The notes under the pieces were generated by a model, which did no database searches, was not told the DNA's origin, and saw nothing but the letters and a program-made list of their open reading frames with translations. Shown here one piece after another: positions 1 to 8,086 of a stretch of 64,000 nt of DNA. The stretch covers positions 1 to 64,000 of the forward strand of contig JAKVBI010000011.1 of the NCBI GenBank assembly GCA_022447545.1, in the 5' to 3' direction. How positions within the stretch are numbered: position 1 is the first letter of the stretch; each line of letters begins with the position of its first letter. The translations under genes were made by a program, and so were the position numbers. The stretch comes from Myxococcota bacterium. Lineage in GTDB: Bacteria > Myxococcota_A > UBA9160 > SMWR01.

Positions 1-363
1 GCCGAGTTCCGCCAATGCCTCCACCAGGGCATCGGCTATCAGGGCATAGGTGGGCTGAAGGCCTTCGGGAAGTCGATGGGCCGGGGCTGCGACCGCATAG
101 GTGAGGTCGCCCCCGTGGAGCACCGCGCGTCCACCGGTCACCCGCCAAACGCACCCCACACCTGCTTGGCGAAACTCCTGTCGGCGTCCCGGGCGCATGT
201 CGCCCTGCCCGTAGCCCAGGGACAACCACGCACCCTGCCAGCCATAGAAGCGAAGGGTGGGCTCGCCGCGGGAGATGGCGCTCTCGAGCAGCGCTTCGTC
301 CACCCCCATGTTCCAAGGTCCCGCCCCATCGCCGTGCTCCAACCACCGCCAGGGCACCGACAC
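1..363 (-). CDS. Lipoate-protein ligase A / LipM-type octanoyltransferase, partial
   Basis: The C-terminal part is cut off by the window edge. The readable N-terminal third contains NMGVDEALLESA, RFYGWQ, LSLGYGQ and RVTGGRAVLHGGDLTYAV. These are the hallmark blocks of the biotin/lipoate protein ligase catalytic fold in the LplA/LipM branch. Members move octanoyl or lipoyl groups onto E2 and GcvH lipoyl domains. The start is taken as GTG at 363, six bases after a GGGG ribosome site. A TTG at 369 that overlaps the aroQ stop is the alternative. It follows aroQ on the same strand with almost no gap, so the two are probably cotranscribed. Ligase cannot be told from octanoyltransferase in this fragment. 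Confidence 0.8.
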   Translation of the reverse strand, partial: MSVPWRWLEHGDGAGPWNMGVDEALLESAISRGEPTLRFYGWQGAWLSLGYGQGDMRPGRRQEFRQAGVGCVWRVTGGRAVLHGGDLTYAVAAPAHRLPEGLQPTYALIADALVEALAELG

Positions 364-365
364 AA

Positions 366-821
366 TCAACCCCGAGAGTCGCTCAAGTGGCTCAAAAGAG
401 CCTCCAGGCCCATCGTGTAGCTGCGAGGCCCGAAACCACACACCACCCCGACGGCGATTCCCGAAACGTACGAGTGATGGCGAAATTCCTCGCGGCTGAA
501 GATGTTCGAGCAATGAACCTCCACCACCGGCCGGTCCGTTCCCACCAAGGCGTCCCGAAGAGCCACACTCGTGTGCGTCAACCCACCGGGATTGATGAGA
601 ATGCCCTGGGCCTGAGGCGCTTCCTGTTGCAGGTGGTCCACCAACGCCCCTTCATGGTTCGACTGGAAGGCACTGACTTCCGCGCCCCGGTTCACCGCCG
701 CCTCCTCGAGGGTCGAGTTGATCTCGGCAAGGGTCGTGGTGCCATAGATCTCCGGCTCACGAGACCCCAACAAGTTGAGGTTGGGACCGTGGATGACCAG
801 CACCCGTATCGCTGTCGACAT
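366..821 (-). CDS. aroQ: Type II 3-dehydroquinate dehydratase
   Basis: It catalyses trans-dehydration of 3-dehydroquinate to 3-dehydroshikimate, the third step of the shikimate pathway, in the cytoplasm. At 151 residues it has the normal length of the dodecameric type II enzyme. Visible blocks are GPNLNLLG near residue 13, IYG with the catalytic Tyr near 26, QSNHEGALVD, INPGGLTHTSVALRDAL, and EVHCSNIFSREEFRHHS carrying the catalytic His. The substrate-binding Asn of INPGG is present. aroB, the enzyme one step earlier, lies about 1.1 kb upstream on the same strand, separated by two unrelated small genes. The start ATG at 821 gives a normal N-terminus. Confidence 0.97.
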   Translation of the reverse strand: MSTAIRVLVIHGPNLNLLGSREPEIYGTTTLAEINSTLEEAAVNRGAEVSAFQSNHEGALVDHLQQEAPQAQGILINPGGLTHTSVALRDALVGTDRPVVEVHCSNIFSREEFRHHSYVSGIAVGVVCGFGPRSYTMGLEALLSHLSDSRG

Positions 822-863
822 GAAGCCCCCTTGAACCGTGCTCGCTGAGCGCGGAGACCGCCC

Positions 864-1244
864 CTACGGCGAAAGTTCCTCGCGCAGCGAGATCAGACTG
901 CGACGCATGAGATAGCGCGCCTTGCCCAGGTTGCCATCACGCGCCACCGCCACCACCAGGCTGCACTCGGCATCCACCGGGCGAAAGATCAGAGAGAACC
1001 GCTCCATGACCACGACCGTCTCTTGAATCTCCCCACCTTCAATGCTTCGTGCGGTTTTGCGCATTGCCTCGAGAATCCGTCCGAACTCCACTCCGGCGGT
1101 TCCCGCATCGACCCGAACGACCTCGCCCGGACGGTGCCGACCCTCCACTTGAGCAATGGCGATCCCCTCCTCGCTCATCAAGGCCGCGGCCAGACCCCCT
1201 CCGCATTCATCGACAATCTCTCCCAGGGTCGATTCGAAGCTCAC
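864..1244 (-). CDS. Roadblock/LC7 domain protein
   Basis: A small soluble protein of about 126 residues. The pattern LGEIVDECGGGLAAALMSEEGIAIAQVEG followed by a long helix and a two-stranded VVMERFSLIFRPV / CSLVVAVARDGNLGKARYLMRRS end is that of Roadblock/LC7 proteins. MglB is the best known bacterial member; it is the GAP for the Ras-like GTPase MglA that sets polarity for type IV pili in Myxococcus. No MglA-type GTPase is in this window, so a link to pilus polarity is only inferred. GTG at 1244 is chosen as start because it overlaps the stop of the upstream gene (GTGA) and follows GGGGGAAG. A TTG at 1274 would extend it by 10 residues. Confidence 0.8.
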   Translation of the reverse strand: MSFESTLGEIVDECGGGLAAALMSEEGIAIAQVEGRHRPGEVVRVDAGTAGVEFGRILEAMRKTARSIEGGEIQETVVVMERFSLIFRPVDAECSLVVAVARDGNLGKARYLMRRSLISLREELSP

Positions 1245-1873
1245 GCGCGCTTCCCCCGCAACTTTCGCAACCAACGCTCGAGTACGGCCAGAGTCTCACC
1301 ATCTCGCACCCGCGTGTCCGTTTCGGCCCCTTCAACCCGCTCGGGAACTTCAGCCAATCTTTCCTCGGGTCGCTGGCGGAGTTCCATGGCGATCGCTTCC
1401 CGAATCCTCTCAGCACCATCGAGGTCGCCCTGCTCCTCCAGCAGATCGGCCATGGTGGCGGTCTTGAAGCCCTCGGGAACTGCGAGATCCGCCTCGAGTA
1501 GGGCATCCTCGGCCAGTTGATTGGCGTCGATCATCTGGTCGGTGTCGGGCCTGGCAGTCTCGAAGGCCCGGTCGAGTTCCAGGGCACTGATCTCCTCCCC
1601 AGCCATTGCCAGCCTCTCTTCATCCGCCTCGAAGAGATCGTCGAAAGCACTCTCGAGTTCCCGGTAGGCTTCGTCGTGCCGCCCCTGATCCAACAGCGTG
1701 AGGCACAGCACCGCGCGTGCACGAACGCCTTCCCCGCCCTGTAGCAGATGCGAGCGAACCGTTCGCTCGGCGGCCAAAGGTTGACCCGAGCGGCGCAGAG
1801 CCTCGGACCGGGCGATGGGATCGTCGGGACCACTCGGCGGCGAATCCACATCGTGTTTTCTGACGGCGCACAT
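1241..1873 (-). CDS. Hypothetical acidic helical-repeat (TPR-like) protein
   Basis: A 210-residue predicted soluble protein without a signal peptide. It is almost wholly helical and very acidic. Helix pairs such as ARAVLCLTLLDQGRHDEAYRELE and MADLLEEQGDLDGAERIREAI have the spacing of tetratricopeptide repeats. It is translationally coupled to the Roadblock gene by a GTGA overlap, so the two probably work together, perhaps as scaffold and dimeric adaptor. Its C-terminus is basic (RWLRKLRGKRA). ATG at 1873 is the only good start. I do not recognise a specific family. Confidence 0.65.
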   Translation of the reverse strand: MCAVRKHDVDSPPSGPDDPIARSEALRRSGQPLAAERTVRSHLLQGGEGVRARAVLCLTLLDQGRHDEAYRELESAFDDLFEADEERLAMAGEEISALELDRAFETARPDTDQMIDANQLAEDALLEADLAVPEGFKTATMADLLEEQGDLDGAERIREAIAMELRQRPEERLAEVPERVEGAETDTRVRDGETLAVLERWLRKLRGKRA

Positions 1874-1962
1874 GGGCTCAGCCCCCTTCCGGGAGATCAG
1901 AAAGCCAAATCGAGCCGGGTCCCCGTGCCCCGCAGTCGCAGGGCACGCGAACGGACGCCCCC

Positions 1963-3060
1963 CTATCCGCGCTTCCCGGGCATGATCTCACCCGCCCGCA
2001 GCGGTCGCGCCTCTGCACTTCCGATTCCACGTAGGACAATGTACTGGATTCGCGACGACTGGATCTTCTTGTCCACGCGCAGGACATCCAAATACGCGCG
2101 CCGATCGAAATCGGGCACCTCCGTGGGCAGTTCAAACCGCTCACAAAGCGCCTCGAGGCGCTCTGCGGACCCCACCGGGCAAAGCCCCAACGACTCCGAG
2201 CGCCGTGCGGCATACACCATGCCCATGGCCACGGCTTCACCATGCAGGATCGAGGCATAGCCCGACAGCGTTTCCACCGCATGCCCCACTGTGTGACCAA
2301 AATTGAGCAGCATCCTCAGACCCGACTCCCGTTCGTCCCGACGGACGACTTCAGCCTTGATCTCACAGGCGCGGGCAATCACCGAAATCAGCGGCCCGGG
2401 CTCGAGATCCATCAGCGCCTGGGCCTCTCTCTCGAGACGCGCGAACAGTTTCTCATCCCAAATTGCAGCGGCCTTGATCACCTCGGCAAAACCTGCGCTC
2501 CGCTCGCGCCGTGGCAGCGAACGCAACAACTCAGTGTCGGCCCACACGGCGCGGGGTTGATGAAACGCTCCGACCAGGTTCTTCCCTTGGGGTAGGTTCA
2601 CACCCACCTTCCCCCCAATGCTCGAATCCACCATGGCTAACAGTGTGGTGGGCACCTGCACGAACGAGATCCCGCGCAGATAGGTGGCCGCCAGGAAGCC
2701 CGTCAGATCCCCCACCATGCCGCCGCCGAGCGCAACCAGAACGGACTTGCGGTCGGCCCCGAAACGAACGAGTTCCCCGTACAATTCGGCGATCTGGTCC
2801 AGGTTCTTCGTGGCATCGCCGTCGGGCACCTGCAGGCGATGGACCTTCATGCCCGCCTCGCGCAACGAACGGCCTGTCGCGGCAGCGTAGCGTCGCCCCA
2901 CGCCGGGAACGGTCAGAATCACCGCGTGGCTTGCCCCTGTGGCGCGCACCACAGCACGCCCCAGCGAAGGAAGAATTCCCGGCCCTAGAGAGACCTGGTA
3001 GCTACGCTCGCCGAGATCGACGGAAATCCGGCGGCGAACACGGGCCCTCGCTGCACTCAC
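1963..3060 (-). CDS. aroB: 3-dehydroquinate synthase
   Basis: This NAD- and divalent-metal-dependent enzyme converts DAHP to 3-dehydroquinate in the shikimate pathway. The 365-residue length is normal. The NAD-binding half carries DGDATKNL, GGGMVGDLTGFLAATYLRGISF and QVPTTLLAMVDSSIGGKVGVN. The metal-binding residues sit in GFAEVIKAAAIWD, LLNFGHTVGHAVE and LHGEAVAMGMVYA. In many proteobacteria aroB follows pilMNOPQ and aroK; here it follows pilQ, but aroK is absent and a 207-base spacer separates them. The spacer holds a TATACT -10-like hexamer at 3181-3186 on the minus strand, so aroB may have its own promoter. The start is GTG at 3060. Confidence 0.97.
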   Translation of the reverse strand: MSAARARVRRRISVDLGERSYQVSLGPGILPSLGRAVVRATGASHAVILTVPGVGRRYAAATGRSLREAGMKVHRLQVPDGDATKNLDQIAELYGELVRFGADRKSVLVALGGGMVGDLTGFLAATYLRGISFVQVPTTLLAMVDSSIGGKVGVNLPQGKNLVGAFHQPRAVWADTELLRSLPRRERSAGFAEVIKAAAIWDEKLFARLEREAQALMDLEPGPLISVIARACEIKAEVVRRDERESGLRMLLNFGHTVGHAVETLSGYASILHGEAVAMGMVYAARRSESLGLCPVGSAERLEALCERFELPTEVPDFDRRAYLDVLRVDKKIQSSRIQYIVLRGIGSAEARPLRAGEIMPGKRG

Positions 3061-3180
3061 GAGCCGCCGCCCCCTGTGCAGCGCCAGTCCTTCGACGTAG
3101 CCAGCAGCAAAGACTGCTCAAAAGACCTGTCCACCTGCCCCCACTCCAACGCGATCCATGCCATCCAGTCGCGGCAGCGG

Positions 3181-3186
3181 AGTATA
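3181..3186 (-). promoter_or_regulatory. Possible -10 element upstream of aroB
   Basis: TATACT matches the sigma70 -10 consensus in five of six bases. It lies about 120 bases upstream of the aroB start, in the 207-base gap after pilQ. No convincing -35 hexamer is visible 16 to 18 bases further upstream, so this is only a weak promoter call. Confidence 0.3.
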
Positions 3187-3267
3187 CGCCAATGGCTGGG
3201 AGGGGTGGAGTCCGCGGAGCGGAGCCCCATCGCCTGGCGAGTGAGCATTCGCCTGACGAAGTGCCGT

Positions 3268-6200
3268 TCAGCTGGCGTCGGGCGCGGTCATGACGATGCG
3301 AGGCGACACGAACATCAGGAGTTCCTTGCGGTTGTCCTTGATGATCTTGTTCTTGAACGCCCAGCCCAGGCCCGGCACATCCTTCAGCAGGGGAACCCCC
3401 TGGCTCGTGTCAGATCGGTCGATCACGTAGATGCCCCCGAGAACCAGAGTCTGACCATCGGAAACCAACGTTTCGGTCTTCACCTGGTTTTTGGCGATGG
3501 CTGGCGAACCCGTCAACGTGAAGACGCTGTCGTCCGGTGCATTCCGACTGACTTCGATTTTCATGATGATGCTCTTGTCTCCCGTGATATGAGGCGTCAC
3601 GTTGAGCTTGAGCACCGCATCGACGAACTCGAGCTGTGCGTCTCCGTTTTCGAAGGTCTGGAACGGGATCGATACCCCCTGCTCGATGGTGGCGCGGGTA
3701 TTGTCGAGCGTCACGATCCTCGGGCTCGAGATCACCTTGCCATCTCCATTGGCCTCGGCGGCCTGCAGAGTCAGGTCGAGATTCATTTTCTCGTCCACCA
3801 CGAACGCAGCCAGATTAAAGACGCCGGATGTCGCTGCTACGGGATTCCCGAAGCTGAAGTTGTTGGTGTCGTGGAACAAGAAGTCGCTGTTTCCGAGGTC
3901 CCTTCGCGCACCACTACCGGAATCAAACCCGTCAATCAGAGGCTGCGTCCCGACAGACCAGGAGCTCCCAAACTCGCGCGAGAAGTCGAGGTTGGCTTCG
4001 ACGATCTTCGCCTCGATCATGACCTGCGGCGTCTGCGTATCGATAGCCTTGACCAGAGCCGTGGCCTCATCCACCACCGAAGCGATGTCCTTGATGATGA
4101 GCGTGTTGGTTCGCGCGTCGACATTCACGGTGCCTCTCGGGGTCAGCAAGCGCTGAACCATGTTCGAAACATCCTGAACATTCGCGTAATTGATGGGCTG
4201 AAGTTTCACCACGAGATCTTCCAGGGCTTCGAGATTCCTTCGCTCCTGGAGCCTCAGCTCCTCCTCCTGCTTCAACACCGTGGCAGGAGCCACTCGCAAT
4301 ACGTTGCCCACCCGCTCGAAACCAAGCCCCTTGGTCAACAAAATCACGTCCAGGGCCTGATCCCACGGAACGTCGACCAGACGAACCGTCACCTGCCCCG
4401 AGACCTCGTCACCCGCCACGACGTTCAGGTCGGAGACCTCGGCGACCAGGCGCAACACGTCGGCCACGTTGACGTCTTTGAAGTCGAGGGAAATCCTTCG
4501 CCCCGTGTACTGCTTCCCCTCTTGGAATCCCCCCTCGTTGAGAATGGCGATTGCCGCAGGCGGCTCGAGAGCAGCCGGAACGGCCTCGGGTTCCGTGAGC
4601 TCGACCGAAGCCGTCGGCTCCAGGGATTCCGTTGCCTCTGTAATTTCGATCTCTTCGGATGCGGGTGAAGAATTGGCGTCGTCGTCGGCCTGAAACATCT
4701 CGGTTCCCACCGACTTTGTTTCCGTTGCTGCCAGCGCCGCGAGCACAGGAGGCGGAGAGGCGATTTCGCCTGCACGCGGAAATTCGAAAAGGAGCTGACT
4801 GCCGACCCGCTCGATTCGAGGGACGGCGTTGGATGCTCTTTTGATCACGACTCGAACTTCGGAACCGGACACGTCTGGCTGCTGAAAGGCCGTCACCAGG
4901 GATACGGGCCCGGATTGTTCGGGTGCAATGCGAACCTCCTCTCCGTGGGAGATCCGTGCGTCGTCGAAGCTGACCACCAGAGTTTCGGGATCCGGCTCGT
5001 AGAGGCGGTAGTCCGAAGGGCGATCGCCGTACACGATGATTCGATCAAGGTCATCTTGAGAAACGAGATCCACTGCGTAGACGTGAACCATGGGATCAGT
5101 TTCAACCGGAGATTCCGTGTTCGCTCGAATGGCGGGCTCAACCAGAGGGGCGGTTTCGATGGGTGCAGCTTCTCGCCCTGCGAGGTTCCAGACTTCGCCA
5201 ACCACGGTCTCGACATCGGAATCGGCCGAATCGAATTCGGGCTCCGCTGCCTCGGGCGCCTGAAGTCCAGCCAAAGTGTCGGCCTCGAAAATCTTCGTCT
5301 CCGACGTCGCCAACTCGGGCACCCCCACCTTGGACGCAGGAGAGCCCACCAAAGTCTCGGGTGCAGGCTCGAGCTTGGGCTCAGAGGAATTCGTCAGGGT
5401 CCCGGGCTCGGATGCCGACGGATCCGTCAGCGACTCGCCGAAATCCACATCCGCTACGGCCGCGAGGTCGAGCCACCGCTGCGTCTGCTCCGCGGGATCG
5501 ACTTCAGTGGGCCTCGAGGTCTCCATCTCCTGCGTCTCCAGAACCTCAGTGTCGTCGGGTTTGGCAACTTCAGCACGCAGAGCTGCGATGACCTCATCGA
5601 GTTCGGTCTCGTCCGAACTCCTAGAAGGGGGCATCTGCCCGCCTTCAATTGCGAGGACGTGATCAGCCAATTGAGCCCCTCGACCCAACGCGATCAACAA
5701 GCCAGATCCGATGGGCGAAACGCTTCGTCCATCGAAGACGTCGTTCGAACTTCCACCATCGAGCACCACGCGAACCTTGTCGTCGTGCACTCCGATTCGG
5801 ACCCGCTCCACCCGGGAGGATCCCACTTGAATTCGAGAAGACTTGATCGAAGAATGAAGCCCCAACAGGTCGACGACCAGTCGGTTCGGATTTTCTACCG
5901 TGAACGCGGAAACACTCGCCACCGGACCATCGGCCACGAGATGGATCGTCTCCCCTTCCCCGTCTCTCGCGGACCAGGTGTCAACGCGCAACAACTCGGT
6001 TGCCTGGTCCGTTGCGCCCTCGTCCGATTTCACACTCTCCAGCGGGGCAATCTCCCAAGAGGTCTCGGATTCAACGCTCGACTCCACTACTCTTTCCGCG
6101 GGAAAATGGGGCTTGAACTGACCCGACCACGCCTCCGAATCGTGCACCAACCCCTCGCTCAGGGAGGCAACCTCGCCTTCTGCACGAGACGGATTCCCAG

Positions 6201-6306
6201 ACGCAAACAACACGAGGGAAAGCACGCCGATTCCCAGAACGGACACGAGGGTCTTCCAATCATGCACGCTCGAGCGATCCTCGAAACTTCGGTCCATGCT
6301 GCTCAT
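3268..6306 (-). CDS. pilQ: Type IV pilus secretin PilQ
   Basis: Outer-membrane secretin forming the pore through which the type IV pilus leaves the cell. At 1012 residues it is longer than most PilQ proteins (about 700-900). A cleavable signal segment (VLGIGVLSLVLFASG) is near residues 24-40. Two AMIN-type peptidoglycan-binding domains lie at about 105-205 and 405-510. They are separated by an acidic Glu/Pro/Ser-rich linker of roughly 200 residues, and a second acidic linker follows. Then come an STN domain (RRISLDFKDVNVADVL), a NolW/N1 domain and the secretin domain ending QGVPLLKDVPGLGWAFK and LLMFVSPRIV. The start ATG overlaps the pilP stop (ATGA). It is the last gene of the pilMNOPQ operon. 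Confidence 0.97.
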   Translation of the reverse strand: MSSMDRSFEDRSSVHDWKTLVSVLGIGVLSLVLFASGNPSRAEGEVASLSEGLVHDSEAWSGQFKPHFPAERVVESSVESETSWEIAPLESVKSDEGATDQATELLRVDTWSARDGEGETIHLVADGPVASVSAFTVENPNRLVVDLLGLHSSIKSSRIQVGSSRVERVRIGVHDDKVRVVLDGGSSNDVFDGRSVSPIGSGLLIALGRGAQLADHVLAIEGGQMPPSRSSDETELDEVIAALRAEVAKPDDTEVLETQEMETSRPTEVDPAEQTQRWLDLAAVADVDFGESLTDPSASEPGTLTNSSEPKLEPAPETLVGSPASKVGVPELATSETKIFEADTLAGLQAPEAAEPEFDSADSDVETVVGEVWNLAGREAAPIETAPLVEPAIRANTESPVETDPMVHVYAVDLVSQDDLDRIIVYGDRPSDYRLYEPDPETLVVSFDDARISHGEEVRIAPEQSGPVSLVTAFQQPDVSGSEVRVVIKRASNAVPRIERVGSQLLFEFPRAGEIASPPPVLAALAATETKSVGTEMFQADDDANSSPASEEIEITEATESLEPTASVELTEPEAVPAALEPPAAIAILNEGGFQEGKQYTGRRISLDFKDVNVADVLRLVAEVSDLNVVAGDEVSGQVTVRLVDVPWDQALDVILLTKGLGFERVGNVLRVAPATVLKQEEELRLQERRNLEALEDLVVKLQPINYANVQDVSNMVQRLLTPRGTVNVDARTNTLIIKDIASVVDEATALVKAIDTQTPQVMIEAKIVEANLDFSREFGSSWSVGTQPLIDGFDSGSGARRDLGNSDFLFHDTNNFSFGNPVAATSGVFNLAAFVVDEKMNLDLTLQAAEANGDGKVISSPRIVTLDNTRATIEQGVSIPFQTFENGDAQLEFVDAVLKLNVTPHITGDKSIIMKIEVSRNAPDDSVFTLTGSPAIAKNQVKTETLVSDGQTLVLGGIYVIDRSDTSQGVPLLKDVPGLGWAFKNKIIKDNRKELLMFVSPRIVMTAPDAS

Positions 6307-6857
6307 CCCCCCTGACTCCCGCGAAGGCGCATCTGAATCTCTTTCGTGGTCTCTGCACCCGCAAAATCCACGTAGGTCTCACGGACGACGACCAGGTTGT
6401 CGTCGATCTTCGTCACCAGACCTCGGTTTTTTCCGACCTTGGAGCCAGATGTGACGATGTAATTCATGCCCGAAGGATCCTGTAGCAGCGCACGGCTCGA
6501 GCCCTGCTTCCAAACCACTGCCACCAGAGACAATTGGCCGATGTCGAAGCGCTCGAGAGGCGTCTCCGATGAATCCTGGGTCTCCTGAAGAGCCACCTGA
6601 TCCCAGGTAAAGGACCGGAAGGGATCCCTCTTGCCATGGGGATCGTACCGATCGTCCCTCTCGACGCTGGCCACGCTGAGTTCGGGTTCAGGTTCGTTTC
6701 TTGCCATTTCAACGGCCGCGACCTCTTTCGGGGCGATCACCTGCGCGAGGCGCGTGCGCTCTTCGGCCACGGAAAGCGTGTCCGCTTGCGTTGCGGAACC
6801 TTCACCGCAGGCGAGCCAGGTCACCGCGACAACACCGCAAAGGATCCTTGTTTTCAT
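6303..6857 (-). CDS. pilP: Type IV pilus alignment lipoprotein PilP
   Basis: Periplasmic lipoprotein that bridges the PilNO inner-membrane complex to PilQ. The N-terminus is a short lipoprotein signal (VVAVTWLAC). A disordered segment follows, then the conserved core YDPHGKRDPFRSF near residues 70-85 and the beta-rich domain LSLVAVVWKQGSSRALLQDPSG. These are diagnostic of PilP. ATG at 6857 is preferred because a GGAG site lies eight bases upstream. A GTG at 6878 that overlaps the pilO stop would add seven residues in front of the signal peptide. It sits between pilO and pilQ with overlapping or adjacent ends. Confidence 0.95.
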   Translation of the reverse strand: MKTRILCGVVAVTWLACGEGSATQADTLSVAEERTRLAQVIAPKEVAAVEMARNEPEPELSVASVERDDRYDPHGKRDPFRSFTWDQVALQETQDSSETPLERFDIGQLSLVAVVWKQGSSRALLQDPSGMNYIVTSGSKVGKNRGLVTKIDDNLVVVRETYVDFAGAETTKEIQMRLRGSQGG

Positions 6858-6874
6858 TTCGATCACTCCGCCGC

Positions 6875-7501
6875 TCACGCGTCTCGTGCTCCCGCCCGCC
6901 GCACCGCCACTTTCCTGTCTTCCACGAAGCGGAAAGTCGTCGCAATCCCGGACACCTTGAGACGCGTAAGCTCGGCAGACTCACTGATGATCGACATCTC
7001 GAGCGAGTCGACATTGACGATCCGGGGCAAATGCGCCAATAGATCGAAGAATCTGGCCACGTCGTGAAATTCTCCCTCGATCTCCAGGTCGATGGGAACT
7101 TCCGCGTAGAAGTTCTTCATACTTTCTTGACCGCGCTCAAAGAACTTGATCTCCACGCCCGAGGTCTTCCCGAGGTTGTTGATGTCTGTGAGCAGCACCT
7201 CGAGTTCTTTATCGTCCGGCAGCTGACGCAACGCCAGAGCAAACTCGGATTCGAGGTCCACGATCTCCTGCTCGAAGACTTTCAGGTTCGCTGCCACGGA
7301 GCGGACCTCGGATAGTTTTCGCTGCAGCCCGAGCTCATGCGTTTTCAACGCAGCGATCGTCGCCTGATCAGCGCGGTAGGACCCCATGTAGTAGCCACCA
7401 CCGATGGCTATCAGTGCCAACACAATGGCAGCCACACGTGTGCGCTGCGGCATTGCGGCGATCCGGTCCATCTGTTCCTGGACGAACGGGCTGAGTTCCA
7501 T
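6875..7501 (-). CDS. pilO: Type IV pilus inner-membrane protein PilO
   Basis: Bitopic inner-membrane protein that pairs with PilN to form the alignment complex. After a short cytoplasmic tail there is one membrane segment (VAAIVLALIAIGGGYYMG, about residues 25-42). A coiled coil follows (about 60-110), then the ferredoxin-like core with VEIKFFERGQ, VPIDLEIEGEFHDVARFFDLLAHLPRIVN. This order is typical of PilO. ATG at 7501 is chosen because AGAGG lies nine bases upstream; a GTG two codons earlier is too close to that site. It lies 12 bases after pilN and overlaps the longer pilP start. Confidence 0.95.
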   Translation of the reverse strand: MELSPFVQEQMDRIAAMPQRTRVAAIVLALIAIGGGYYMGSYRADQATIAALKTHELGLQRKLSEVRSVAANLKVFEQEIVDLESEFALALRQLPDDKELEVLLTDINNLGKTSGVEIKFFERGQESMKNFYAEVPIDLEIEGEFHDVARFFDLLAHLPRIVNVDSLEMSIISESAELTRLKVSGIATTFRFVEDRKVAVRRAGARDA

Positions 7502-7513
7502 GACCACCGACCT

Positions 7514-8086
7514 CTACCCCGCCTCTGCGGCGGATTCATCGGGCTGGTTTGCAACATTGGCGCGGATACTGAATTCCACGAGCTTCAAACCATCCACTGC
7601 GTTCCCCAACTTCGTGCGATTGAGGTCGACAGCTGTGAAATAGGAAGACTCTTGCAACTGAGTCAAAAAGTCAGCGACCAGGTCGTTGTCCAGGCTCAAG
7701 CCTTCCATCGTGATGGCGGTCCCCTGAGACTGGAGTTCCGTCAACCAAAGGCGCTCGGGAGTTCGACTGGCAAGTTCGCCGAGCAGCTTGACAGGACCAG
7801 TCCGAGCCTCAACCAAACCATCGATGACCCTGATCTTTTCAGTCAGAGCCGCCTTCTTCTTTCGAAAGACGGCAACCTGCTCAATCTGAGGCTTGAGCCG
7901 ATCGATGTCGCTCTGCATCTGAGCGATACGGGCCCTCGACTCCGCGATATCTCGCGTGATGTGAAAATGAACCGTACCGATACAAGCAACGGTCAAAGCC
8001 AGTCCAACCGATAGCTGTACGGCCTGCTTTCGTAAGCCCGCCCGGCGGCGAGCCTCTCGAATCGGAAGTAGGTTGATTTCGAGCAT
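7514..8086 (-). CDS. pilN: Type IV pilus inner-membrane protein PilN
   Basis: Bitopic membrane protein. It begins MLEINLLPIREARRR, whose INLLP motif binds the cleft of cytoplasmic PilM. A membrane segment follows (QLSVGLALTVACIGTVHF, about residues 24-41), then a periplasmic coiled coil (about 45-85) and a ferredoxin-like domain with LLGELASRTPERLWLTELQ. Length (190 residues) is normal. The start ATG overlaps the pilM stop (TAATG), so translation is coupled. With PilM, PilO and PilP it links the inner-membrane platform to the secretin. Confidence 0.96.
   Translation of the reverse strand: MLEINLLPIREARRRAGLRKQAVQLSVGLALTVACIGTVHFHITRDIAESRARIAQMQSDIDRLKPQIEQVAVFRKKKAALTEKIRVIDGLVEARTGPVKLLGELASRTPERLWLTELQSQGTAITMEGLSLDNDLVADFLTQLQESSYFTAVDLNRTKLGNAVDGLKLVEFSIRANVANQPDESAAEAG

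Noticed and set aside
3076-4668. Open frame of 530 codons on the plus strand, antisense to pilQ
   Set aside because: It mirrors the codon structure of pilQ, has no family motifs and no proper start context; GC-rich genes commonly leave such antisense frames open.
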